A model generated the notes under the pieces. It ran no database searches and was not told where the DNA came from. It saw only the letters and a list, made by a program, of their open reading frames with translations. From NCBI RefSeq assembly GCF_003369925.1, contig NZ_LARY01000001.1, forward strand, positions 1,088,271 to 1,152,270: a DNA stretch of 64,000 nucleotides, given 5' to 3'. The position numbers and the translations under genes are program-made. The DNA is from Listeria kieliensis (GTDB lineage: Bacteria; Bacillota; Bacilli; Lactobacillales; Listeriaceae). This document shows, piece by piece, positions 23,966 through 31,165 of the stretch. Numbering within the stretch: position 1 is the first letter of the stretch; each line of letters starts with the position of its first letter.

Positions 23966-24400
23966 TTATAAACTAGACCATTTTAAATGTAGGATTGGAT
24001 AATCTCTTCCTTGCCCATCTTTTTCACTTTTCCCATAGACTTCAAACCCATTTTTCTCATAAAAATGATACGCTGCTTTATTTTGCTGATTCACGTCCAC
24101 AAAGCGAATTCCTTCTGTCTTAACTAATTGCTGTAAAATTTCGGAGCCGTATCCACGCCCTCTAAAACGTGGAGAAAGAAAAAACATTTCCAGATGCTCC
24201 GCCGCATGCCCCGTAAAACCAATCGTCTCTCCCTCCACTTTCCAGCAGTAAAGTTCTACACTTGGGAAAAACGAGGGGATTTCCCTTCGCAGTGCGTCAA
24301 AGTCAGCCGCTTTCAAAAAATCATGTGTCGCCTTTACAGATTCCTCCCAGATAAAAAGCAATTTGGGATAATCCGCCGCGCTAGCCCGTTCCTTGTCCAC
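23966..24400 (-). CDS. GNAT N-acetyltransferase, YjaB-like
   Basis: A 144-residue acetyl-CoA-dependent acetyltransferase. The acetyl-CoA loop is seen in LSPRFRGRGYGSEILQ, followed by NQQNKAAYHFYEKNGFEVYG. The opening IWEESVKATHDFL closely recalls E. coli YjaB. The substrate is not known from the sequence. It starts at GTG after GAGGTGA. It is a single gene between pyrH and a membrane protein, and has no obvious link to either. Confidence 0.85.
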   Translation of the reverse strand: MDKERASAADYPKLLFIWEESVKATHDFLKAADFDALRREIPSFFPSVELYCWKVEGETIGFTGHAAEHLEMFFLSPRFRGRGYGSEILQQLVKTEGIRFVDVNQQNKAAYHFYEKNGFEVYGKSEKDGQGRDYPILHLKWSSL

Positions 24401-24555
24401 CTAATCACCTCAAAACATACTTGAATCTTCATTCAGCTTAACAGATTGAGCAGGAATCGCAAGTATGGAGACGATTTTTATGTATATAATTCGTTTCTTT
24501 ATTAGTAAAATACAAACAGCAGATCATATGATATTTCATCAAGTCAATATCCGAA

Positions 24556-24585
24556 CAAAAACCCCAACTTTTGTTAGGGGTTTAG
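24556..24585 (-). terminator. Terminator after the 24618 gene
   Basis: On the minus strand a stem AACCCC...GGGGTTTTTG with a T-run lies about 30 bases beyond the stop of the gene at 24618-25082. Confidence 0.75.
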
Positions 24586-24617
24586 CTTAGACTATTTTTA
24601 TTCGGATTTGAAAGCAA

Positions 24618-25082
24618 TTATCTCTTTGAAACTTTATAAGCAAAATAAGCATCCTCTTGCTTCTTGGTAGCAGAATTATCACCATATGCACGATCAGCCT
24701 CAACTGATTTATTCACCGATTCATAAGTGAAGGAATATGTTAATTCACAATTGCTAGCAAAATTTAATTTACTTATATTCTCGCTTGTTAGTTTTTCCCC
24801 ATTCAAAAATTCATGGTTTGTTTTCACGATACTTTTCCATGTTTGATAATCTTTTTTAGTCGTGATCACCTTGGTAAACCATTCTTTTCCAAACACTTCC
24901 GCATTATACTTTGGCTTTTCTATAACAATAATTTCACTTTCTGGTATCTTCATTTTATGAATAGCTAGATCTATCTCGCGATTCGCCTGATTTGTCTTAA
25001 AATAAATATATCCTGTATATCCGAGTACTCCAACGATAATCAAAGTAAGAACTATGAAAAAGATCCTTTTGCTTTTTTTCAT
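24618..25082 (-). CDS. Small membrane-anchored extracytoplasmic protein, unknown function (possibly DUF3139-like)
   Basis: A 154-residue protein with a basic N-terminus (MKKSKR) and one hydrophobic helix (IFFIVLTLIIVGVLGYTGYIYF), then a soluble lysine-rich domain with many tyrosines. No lipobox is seen, so it is either anchored or secreted. The start is fixed by CAGGAG upstream; 28 further in-frame residues run into the tsf-tail repeat and are not coding. The layout resembles DUF3139 proteins, but I am not certain. Its promoter region contains the left copy of the tsf terminator. Confidence 0.6.
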   Translation of the reverse strand: MKKSKRIFFIVLTLIIVGVLGYTGYIYFKTNQANREIDLAIHKMKIPESEIIVIEKPKYNAEVFGKEWFTKVITTKKDYQTWKSIVKTNHEFLNGEKLTSENISKLNFASNCELTYSFTYESVNKSVEADRAYGDNSATKKQEDAYFAYKVSKR

Positions 25083-25142
25083 GTTAGCCAACTCCTGTAG
25101 AATATACTTTGTATAATGACTTAATATAGCATGAAATACCCC

Positions 25143-25238
25143 GAAAAAACAAACCCCGCTATTCATTTGGAATAGCGGGGCTCACAAATTATTAAAAATC
25201 AAAATTTCTTATTGATCTTTTTTAACTTGGCTCATAAC
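25143..25238. repeat. Left copy of the tsf-tail direct repeat (att-like)
   Basis: These 96 bases match 30128-30222 with three substitutions and one single-base indel. They contain the last nine codons of tsf (MSQVKKDQ and stop), the short spacer and the complete terminator stem. The match stops abruptly inside the coding part. This is the arrangement left when an element integrates into the 3' end of a gene: the distal copy is the displaced native end, and the intact gene sits beside the other copy. Confidence 0.85.
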
Positions 25239-25323
25239 ATTTCAAAACAAATGACTTATTATCAAGATTTATAGCATCATATTTTTTAAAATCCCCGAAC
25301 GGTTTTACAAATCCTTCAGAGCT
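25222..25323 (-). pseudogene. Fragment of an unidentified gene 3' end
   Basis: An open stretch of 33 codons between two stops reads SSEGFVKPFGDFKKYDAINL and then DNKSFVLKCYEPS, and closes inside the tsf-tail repeat. It has no start. A related DNA phrase (AAAATCCCCGAA-G-TTTTAC) recurs at about 30083-30104 near the right repeat. It may be the end of a degraded immunity gene, but this is a guess. Confidence 0.35.
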
Positions 25324-25393
25324 TTATTGGCGTTCTTCTAGGTGCCTTTTTAAGTAAGTTTGCTCTTACTAGTTAGTACCTTTCCACATAATG

Positions 25394-25629
25394 TTAGTCA
25401 AACATTATCTGAACAGTGCTTTCAGAAACATTATTTAATACTTCAGTGATAATTGCTTCTTTTTCTTCATCTGTTAATTTTTAGCTTTCGTGTGGAGGTT
25501 CCCACTTTTTCAGTGCATCCTTTTATATACTACAAATTTTCCACCAACTAGCATCTCTCCTTCAGCTTTTAACGTATAACCATTTTCTAAATCAAATTTA
25601 ATATAAGAACTTCCACCTGTGATTTTCAT
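25394..25629 (-). pseudogene. Broken immunity-protein gene, Imm74-like
   Basis: Reading from the ATG at 25629 gives MKITGGSSYIKFDLENGYTL and onwards to VGGKFVVYKRMH, then a stop. Shifting frame continues the protein as ALKKWEPPHES, an in-frame TAA, then KLTDEEKEAIITEVLNNV to a final stop at 25394. The joined product of about 78 residues, with KWEPPH followed by an acidic helix, resembles the Imm74 family of polymorphic-toxin immunity proteins. One frameshift and one nonsense codon make it non-functional. Cognate toxin not seen. Confidence 0.6.
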
Positions 25630-25744
25630 TTTGCGCTTCCTTGCTATATTAAAATAAAACTATTTATAATCATCCTACTTTGTAATTTTCATTGTATAAA
25701 GTAGCTAATTTCAATAGGAATACGAGAGTCGCTAAGGTTATTGA

Positions 25745-26347
25745 TCATTCTTCAATATCGAATAAATCTCTAATAACTGTATCATAATCCTTTGAATTAT
25801 AATCTATATCTATGTCACAAATTTTTATATACTTTTTAAAAGAATCATATATTAATGTATAATTTGCTAATACTCGAACGCCTAATGTAAAAGTGGGATT
25901 ATCATCACTAATTAGAAACTCCTTATTATTTTCATTCACATAGCTAACTATAAACATAGATCCCTTTTGATAAAGACAGACAGAACTTGGAGAAAGAGAT
26001 AGTAACGAATAGCTTTCTAATCCATTAGAATTTAATACTTCTTCAGCTTCTTGGATGTTATGAATATCACCAATCTGAGGATAATTTATATTGCTAAGTT
26101 TTGCACGAACTCCTAAGTAAAATATAGCTAGTCCTATATTTTGCAACATTAATATTTTATATCTACTATCTCTTGAAATTCGAAAAAGATTAAAAACACT
26201 TTTTTCTTCTTTTAAGAAATATCCATTTTCCTGATCCACAATCCCTTTCGCTTTAGTTCTAACTTCAATACCTTCACTACTTTCTCGGATATAATATTTC
26301 TCTCCCCCCAAAAAAGTTTTTAAGTTTTCTACTGTAAACACCCTCAT
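25745..26347 (-). CDS. Probable immunity protein for the LXG-TNT toxin
   Basis: A soluble protein of about 200 residues, with no signal or membrane helix, AT-rich coding sequence and an acidic C-terminus (DTVIRDLFDIEE). It starts about a dozen bases after the toxin stop, in the position always used by the cytoplasmic antidote in LXG effector cassettes. I do not recognise its fold with certainty. GAGGAG lies almost on the ATG, so a start at the GTG three codons later is possible. The role rests on position, not on a recognised motif. Confidence 0.65.
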   Translation of the reverse strand: MRVFTVENLKTFLGGEKYYIRESSEGIEVRTKAKGIVDQENGYFLKEEKSVFNLFRISRDSRYKILMLQNIGLAIFYLGVRAKLSNINYPQIGDIHNIQEAEEVLNSNGLESYSLLSLSPSSVCLYQKGSMFIVSYVNENNKEFLISDDNPTFTLGVRVLANYTLIYDSFKKYIKICDIDIDYNSKDYDTVIRDLFDIEE

Positions 26348-26358
26348 CACTCCTCTAT

Positions 26359-27828
26359 CTAATTAATGGGTACTAGATATCCTTTTCTAAGCAATTCTTC
26401 AACTGTCAAAATTTTTCCCTTTGGAGTTACTCCATACAGTTGAGTACCGCCTCCTGGCTGATCAAAATATGGTGCAACTTTTCCTTCAACGATTTTAAAA
26501 ATCTTTTCAACTTTATATTGATAGTATTTAGCTGTTTCACTATGAGGCGCTAAAGCACGCTGCTCAAATGGTGTGCCATATTTTGCTAAAAATTCTCCAC
26601 TTGGTTCACCATAACGATCAAAAATTTCTCCCACCTGAGTTATTCTCTCATATGGAGTTCCCTCAAAGCCATTATTAGGAGGCCAGTTTAACTTTCCTGT
26701 CTCTTGATCATAGTATTTAGGGTTTTTATATACCTTCTCATATTTAGAGTATAAATTTTTATTTGGCGGGTAATCCCATTTTTTCATATGATTGGGCAGT
26801 TCATTGTTTAGATCTATGTCGTCTAATATGTTTTTCCCTTTTTTAAAATTTTTCAAGACTTTCAAAGCAGTGGCTTCTGTCACGACCGTTAGAAGAAACA
26901 TCAAGGACGAAATAGCTTGCTCATTATTCGTGATCTTTTTACCTGTTAATGGATCTATGCCATCCACCATTCGAATATAATCATTGATTCCTACAACCTC
27001 TTTAAAGAAATCTACTGCTTGGCCCATCTCTGCTTTTTTCTGCAATTGATTAAACTTATCCGTAGCTTCAGGATCATAAAGTCCATTTTTATACATCCGA
27101 TACTCATAGGTGTAGCCATGATCCGTTTTGACGGCGATACGTTGCACTTCATAATGATCCTTCTGACTCGCATTATAACTGCTTAATTCTTTATAAAACT
27201 TTTCTTGACTAAAGTCAACCGATGGATACGTATTAGAAGAAGCATCGTATCCCCCCTCTTTTTTCAAACGATCCAGATAGGTATCAATATTGTCCCATGT
27301 TTCACTGACTGTTGAGAAGTCAGAAGCATGGCTTGATTCAAAACGCCGATAATCTTCTAAAATTTGAATATCCTTATTAATATCTTCCATGGCATTGTCA
27401 AAGCTCTGCCCAACGGATCCAGAATAACCCCCTGCCACATACGATTGCGTAATTTTACTTTTCATTATTTCAAGCACTTGCGCCTTCGAAGCTTTAACGG
27501 TTTTTAAACGATCATTTAAGTCCTCTAAATCGGCTGTATCTAATTTGTTTTTAGGAGACCCGACTTCGCTCTCAAAAGAAGCGAGATACTGCTCAAAACG
27601 TTCTCCGAAGTCAGCTAGTGCATTGAAAATACCATCTGAAATCGGAAGATATTCACCGAAATGTTGTTTGGCCGAATCCCAGCTCTTTCCTTTTAATTTG
27701 TTAGTTCCTTCAAAATCTTTTACTTCCGTTTCAAATTTTCCAAATTTGTTTAGAATCTCTAATCTCGATTTTTGAGTCATTTCTTTCGCAGATGACAATT
27801 CACTTTTACTAATTCTTGGCATAATCAT
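26359..27828 (-). CDS. LXG-domain polymorphic toxin with C-terminal TNT (NAD glycohydrolase) domain
   Basis: A type VII secretion effector of about 489 residues. The N-terminal half is a helical LXG domain with the motif NKLKGKSWDSAKQHF near residue 45. A middle region follows, with a pretoxin hydrophobic stretch (SSLMFLLTVVTEATALKVL) around residue 310. The last ~110 residues form a TNT domain: WPPNNGFEGTPYERI, GEIFDRYGEPSGEFL, GTPFEQRALAP and FDQPGGGTQLY. Known TNT domains hydrolyse NAD(P) in target cells. It overlaps the helper gene upstream and is followed by the candidate immunity gene. The start is ambiguous among GTG 27831, ATG 27828 and ATG 27822. Confidence 0.85.
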   Translation of the reverse strand: MIMPRISKSELSSAKEMTQKSRLEILNKFGKFETEVKDFEGTNKLKGKSWDSAKQHFGEYLPISDGIFNALADFGERFEQYLASFESEVGSPKNKLDTADLEDLNDRLKTVKASKAQVLEIMKSKITQSYVAGGYSGSVGQSFDNAMEDINKDIQILEDYRRFESSHASDFSTVSETWDNIDTYLDRLKKEGGYDASSNTYPSVDFSQEKFYKELSSYNASQKDHYEVQRIAVKTDHGYTYEYRMYKNGLYDPEATDKFNQLQKKAEMGQAVDFFKEVVGINDYIRMVDGIDPLTGKKITNNEQAISSLMFLLTVVTEATALKVLKNFKKGKNILDDIDLNNELPNHMKKWDYPPNKNLYSKYEKVYKNPKYYDQETGKLNWPPNNGFEGTPYERITQVGEIFDRYGEPSGEFLAKYGTPFEQRALAPHSETAKYYQYKVEKIFKIVEGKVAPYFDQPGGGTQLYGVTPKGKILTVEELLRKGYLVPIN

Positions 27829-28189
27829 CACTCATTTCATTCTTTTGAGCTATTTGATACTCTTTTTCAAGCATGGAAACTTCTTGTTTTAATTTTTGAA
27901 TACATGCCACGTAACTCTCTTTTATATCCAGAAAAAGATAACGATGGCCTAACTCTTCATGATATAACTGATCCATTCGCTGCTCTTCAATCTTTCTCGC
28001 CCTAGTTCCTTCACTAAAGAAAAGAACTTCTTCTCTTAGCTGCCGTTCTTTCCTTGTCCAATCCGCAAGTTCTTCCGAGAGCTGATCGACTTCACGGGCT
28101 TCCCTTTCAATATCTGACAATTCTTCATTTTTTTGGATCCATTCTTTCTTTAGACGAATTACTTGATCAGTTTGTTCGTTATCCCCCAT
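27809..28189 (-). CDS. LXG-associated helical protein (Lap2/DUF3958-like)
   Basis: A 126-residue almost wholly helical, charged protein (QVIRLKKEWIQKNEELSDIE..., QKLKQEVSMLEKEYQIAQ) matching the DUF3958 type. In Streptococcus intermedius, small partners of this kind bind LXG domains and are needed for export. The ATG at 28189 has GAGG nine bases upstream and overlaps the preceding gene by 11 bases; its 3' end overlaps the toxin gene. Tight overlaps imply coordinated synthesis of the complex. Confidence 0.75.
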   Translation of the reverse strand: MGDNEQTDQVIRLKKEWIQKNEELSDIEREAREVDQLSEELADWTRKERQLREEVLFFSEGTRARKIEEQRMDQLYHEELGHRYLFLDIKESYVACIQKLKQEVSMLEKEYQIAQKNEMSDDYAKN

Positions 28190-28448
28190 ATTTTTTCGCC
28201 TCATTTGCATCTATCTTTTCGAGTGCATCACTGATGCTTTGGATAGTTTGACTATCTTTTTGAACTTGTGTAGAAAATTTTTCCACAATTGCTTCTGAAT
28301 GCTTCAAAATTTTTTTGATATCTTTCACAGCTGGACTACTTGAATAATCAATTTGAACAACTGGTTTGAATTCCATATCCGCTTGCTTTTGAAAATGATC
28401 GGCAAAGTCTTTGGCTACCTTTGAATCATTTAAAATTTCCTCTTTCAT
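28179..28448 (-). CDS. LXG-associated WXG100-like protein (Lap1/DUF3130, TIGR04197-like)
   Basis: An 89-residue helical-hairpin protein of the WXG100 size class but without W-x-G. The C-terminal helix reads FSTQVQKDSQTIQSISDALEKIDAN, matching the F-x-x-x-x-x-x-D type export motif reported for DUF3130/LapA1 proteins. It would pair with the toxin's LXG domain and guide it to the type VII machine. The start MKEEILNDSK follows GGAGTTGATAAG. It lies between the WXG100 gene and the second helper. Confidence 0.78.
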   Translation of the reverse strand: MKEEILNDSKVAKDFADHFQKQADMEFKPVVQIDYSSSPAVKDIKKILKHSEAIVEKFSTQVQKDSQTIQSISDALEKIDANEAKKYGG

Positions 28449-28508
28449 CTTATCAACTCCTTTTAAAAAGGTGATATGCACCGCAGCATACCACCTTCCT
28501 TTTCATTC

Positions 28509-28802
28509 TTAAAACCCGAAGTTTTGAGAAAGTTGTTGATCCTGTTCTTCCACCGCTGTCGCTGTTTTTTGAAGTTGTTGCTCGATTTGATCCATCAAAT
28601 TTGCGAATTCTGTTACTTTTGGTTTTAATTGGTTGAATTGGTCATCAAAACGCGCAAACGCTTGTCCTTCCCATTCGCTCCGAAGTTGTTCCTGTAATTG
28701 GGATAAGCGTTGTAACATTTGCTCAATATCACGTGCACTTGTGCCATAAGTCTTGGCGCGATCACGTAACTCAGCTGGGGTCATTCTGATTTGTCCAGAC
28801 AT
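28509..28802 (-). CDS. WXG100 family protein (EsxA/YukE-like)
   Basis: A 97-residue helical-hairpin protein with the turn SEWEGQAFARFDDQF (W-E-G) at about residue 42 and a C-terminal helix. It is a type VII secretion substrate or co-export partner. A GGAG site precedes the ATG. It is the first gene of the effector cassette; no EssC/EssB/EsaA machinery genes are in the window, so the secretion apparatus must be elsewhere if the cassette works. Confidence 0.88.
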   Translation of the reverse strand: MSGQIRMTPAELRDRAKTYGTSARDIEQMLQRLSQLQEQLRSEWEGQAFARFDDQFNQLKPKVTEFANLMDQIEQQLQKTATAVEEQDQQLSQNFGF

Positions 28803-28898
28803 GTTGATTCATCTCCTATATTATGTATTGTTTTCTTTCAATTTTCAATATAGCACAACCTTAAAGCTCTGTCTGTGAACGCTTTGTGAACTTTTACA

Positions 28899-28932
28899 TA
28901 AAAAAGCTCTTCTCTCAAAAGAAAAGAGCTCA
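28899..28932 (-). terminator. Terminator at the distal end of the CRISPR array
   Basis: On the minus strand AGCTCTT pairs with AAGAGCT and is followed by TTTTTT. It lies eight bases beyond the last degenerate repeat and before the WXG100 promoter region, so it would end a crRNA precursor transcribed on the minus strand. Confidence 0.7.
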
Positions 28933-28939
28933 AAATATT

Positions 28940-29504
28940 TAATTAAAGCTAGTTAGAATAACATACCTCTAAAACATGCAATCTGTGTCCCCGCTACTAT
29001 CAACGGTTTTGGAACCATTCAGAATGACATACCTCTAAAACATGCGCCCACACAGGTTTCAAAAGGAGTTAGTTTTGGAACCATTCAGAATAACATACCT
29101 CTAAAACCCGAACTTGTAGCGTATGCCGTTACCTACAGTTTTGGAACCATTCAGAATAACATACCTCTAAAACATGAAAGTGAGGGAATTGAATGAGTGT
29201 AAAGTTTTGGAACCATTCAGAATAACATACCTCTAAAACAGCATGAGTTGCATTGCTTCCGCAATTGACGTTTTGGAACCATTCAGAATAACATACCTCT
29301 AAAACTAGTTAATGCCCTTAAGCGGCTCATTTTGTGTTTTGGAAGCATTCAGAATAACATACCTCTAAAACTTGTGGGCTGTGCAACGTGATTTATTATA
29401 TGTTTTGGAACCATTCAGAATAACATACCTCTAAAACTCAACGTTCTAGACTTAGAGCAAAAGGAGCTGTTTTGGAACCATTCAGAATAACATACCTCTA
29501 AAAC
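28940..29504 (-). CRISPR. Orphan type II-A-like CRISPR array, 9 repeats and 8 spacers
   Basis: The 36-base repeat, in crRNA sense, begins GTTTTAGAGGTATGTTATTC and ends TGAATGGTTCCAAAAC: the type II-A pattern, close to Listeria and Streptococcus pyogenes repeats. Repeats start at 28940 (degenerate), 29006, 29072, 29138, 29204, 29270, 29336, 29402 and 29469. Seven spacers are 30 bases and one is 31. The copy at 28940 has lost its outer 15 bases; those at 29006 and 29336 each have one changed base. The decayed end marks the trailer, so transcription runs on the minus strand from about 29505. No cas gene or tracrRNA is visible. Confidence 0.95.
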
Positions 29505-29600
29505 CTCGGAAGTTTTTCCGACATTTCGTAATCGCAGTACTTGTTCCTAGCAGAACTTCAATTCTGATGGTTCTTTTCTAAATTCCATAATAATTCTTAA
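29505..29600 (-). promoter_or_regulatory. Presumed CRISPR leader
   Basis: The bases just upstream of the first repeat (minus strand) end in CTTCCGAG, similar to the conserved ...GAG leader ends of type II-A arrays used in spacer integration. They include a small inverted repeat, CGGAA-GTTT-TTCCG read on the plus strand. The stretch up to 29682 holds no gene. Confidence 0.5.
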
Positions 29601-29682
29601 GTAAGGGAAAAGCAAGTCTATTTTTCATTTAATCACTTTTCAAAAGAAAAAAGCCTCACCCTTATGAGCAAGGCAATTCTAT

Positions 29683-30072
29683 TTATTTAAATGTTCCGTA
29701 CTTTTCAGTGTTCATAGTATTATCTGTACTAGTTTTACCTGGCAATCCGACCTTTTAAACGGTGGTACTGTGCACCCAAAAAAATCCATTTGAGAAGGCG
29801 ACTTTGCTATAGTGAACAGATTCTCCACGTGTTAAACGAGCGACTTATTTCGATTTAACAAGCAGTGAGTACTTGATAGCTACTCTTGTATTAGCAGTGA
29901 ACACACCTTTTTCTGCGTACTGACGATCTGGCTTTTGTCCCCCGTTGGCTTTGATGGTTAGGTGTACTTGATGAATATTAATGCTTTTCACTCGATCCAA
30001 AGCAGCAGTTGAACACATACTTAAATCTAGATTCCCATAGATGCTAGAAAGCTTGCCTTTGCTCGTGTACTG
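29683..30072 (-). pseudogene. Remnant of a phage endolysin C-terminus with bacterial SH3 (SH3_5-like) domain
   Basis: One reading frame runs from 30072 to a stop at 29683 and is broken by two internal TAA codons (29845-29847 and 29755-29757). It reads QYTSKGKLSSIYGNLDLSM..., then EKGVFTANTRVAIKYSLLVKSK, stop, VARLTRGESVHYSKVAFSNG with FFWVHSTT, stop, and LPGKTST...EKYGTFK. The pattern GVFTANTRV...SVHY.KV...G..WVH...GTFK is a cell-wall-binding SH3 domain as in Listeria phage lysins. The N-terminal catalytic domain is missing. It lies beside the right tsf repeat, where a prophage's lysis end would be. Confidence 0.7.
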
Positions 30073-30127
30073 TCACAAATAAAAATCCCCGAATGATTTT
30101 ACTTTTATTCCTTTTTAGTGATTTTCT

Positions 30128-30222
30128 GAAAAACAAACCCCGCTATTCGTTTGGAATAGCGGGGTTCACAAATTATTAAAAATCAAAATTTCTTATTGAT
30201 CTTTTTTAACTTGACTCATAAC
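30128..30222. repeat. Right copy of the tsf-tail direct repeat (att-like)
   Basis: The native tsf 3' end and terminator, matching 25143-25238. Together the two copies bracket 4.9 kb of accessory DNA. I recall that Listeria phage B054 was reported to integrate in the EF-Ts gene, which would fit; this should be verified. Confidence 0.85.
30130..30172 (-). terminator. tsf terminator
   Basis: A strong stem, AACCCCGCTATTC facing GAATAGCGGGGTT, followed by TTTTT on the minus strand, lies about 20 bases past the tsf stop. Confidence 0.92.
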
Positions 30223-31083
30223 TTCTTCAACAAAGTTATCTTCTTTTTTCTCGATTCCTTCGCCAACTTCGAAACGTACGAACGATTCAACAGTTGCACC
30301 GTGTTTCTTCGCGTATTCACCAACAGTCATATCTGGATCTTTAACGAATGGTTGGTCAAGAAGGGAGATTTCACTTAGCCATTTTTTCAAGCGGCCTTCT
30401 ACCATTTTTTCAACGATGTTTTCAGGTTTTCCTTCGTTTAGCGCTTGTTGTGTTAATACTTCTTTTTCATGTGCAAGTTCTTCTGCGTCTACATCTTCGC
30501 GAGAAATGTATTTTGGATTAATTGCAGCAATATGCATTGCAATATCTTTCGCAACAGCAGAATCTGTTGTGCCGTTAAGAAGAACAACAACACCAATACG
30601 TCCGTTCATATGGATATATTCGCCAAACGCACAGTTTTCACCTTTTTCAGTGATGTCGAAACGACGAAGTGAAATGTTTTCACCAATTTTTGTAATCGCT
30701 TCTGTAATATATTCTTGAACGGTTACACCGTCTTCAATTTCAGTTTTAAGCGCATCTTCAAGACTCGCTGGACGAACTGCTAACAAGTGGTTTGCAAGTT
30801 TTTCAACAAGTTCTTGGAAGTTGTCGTTTTTCGCTACAAAGTCAGTTTCAGCATTTACTTCAAGAACGATCGCATGTTTGTCGTTACTTACTACATGTGT
30901 CATTCCTTCAGAAGCAATTCGGTCAGATTTCTTCGCAGCTTTTGCAATTCCTTTTTCACGTAAAAGATCGATTGCTTTTTCCATATCGCCGTCAGTTTCA
31001 ACTAACGCTTTTTTACAATCCATCATTCCAGCGCCTGTTTTTTCACGCAATTCTTTTACCATTTGAGCTGTGATATTTGCCAT
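30193..31083 (-). CDS. tsf: Translation elongation factor Ts
   Basis: The nucleotide-exchange factor for EF-Tu. The N-terminus [27 protein letters not shown] and the core [10 protein letters not shown] (contacts the Tu nucleotide site) are diagnostic. At 296 residues it is full length and intact, even though its last codons are duplicated 5 kb away. It follows rpsB after a hairpin-containing gap of 82 bases. Confidence 0.97.
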   Translation of the reverse strand: MANITAQMVKELREKTGAGMMDCKKALVETDGDMEKAIDLLREKGIAKAAKKSDRIASEGMTHVVSNDKHAIVLEVNAETDFVAKNDNFQELVEKLANHLLAVRPASLEDALKTEIEDGVTVQEYITEAITKIGENISLRRFDITEKGENCAFGEYIHMNGRIGVVVLLNGTTDSAVAKDIAMHIAAINPKYISREDVDAEELAHEKEVLTQQALNEGKPENIVEKMVEGRLKKWLSEISLLDQPFVKDPDMTVGEYAKKHGATVESFVRFEVGEGIEKKEDNFVEEVMSQVKKDQ

Positions 31084-31112
31084 TTTTTATTTCCCTCCAA
31101 TAAAGTACTTTT

Positions 31113-31149
31113 AAAAAAGGTGATAAGCATAACCTCTTATCACCTTTTT
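31113..31149. terminator. Hairpin between rpsB and tsf
   Basis: A 14-base near-perfect stem (AAAAAGGTGATAAG facing CTTATCACCTTTTT) with an eight-base loop and A/T runs on both sides. On the minus strand it looks like a terminator inside the rpsB-tsf operon, so it probably acts as an attenuator that sets the S2:EF-Ts ratio. Confidence 0.75.
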
Positions 31150-31165
31150 GTGTATTTCAACAAAA

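Noticed and set aside
25084..25166. N-terminal extension of the 24618 gene (MNSGVCFFGVF...)
   Set aside because: The extension is encoded by the tsf terminator copy and lacks a ribosome site; the ATG at 25082 has CAGGAG.
28940..28975. Possible tracrRNA anti-repeat at the left end of the CRISPR array
   Set aside because: The match keeps the outer GTTTTAGAGG end of the repeat and loses the other half, with no following tracr-type stems or GTTAAAATAAGG-like segment. It is better read as a decayed terminal repeat.
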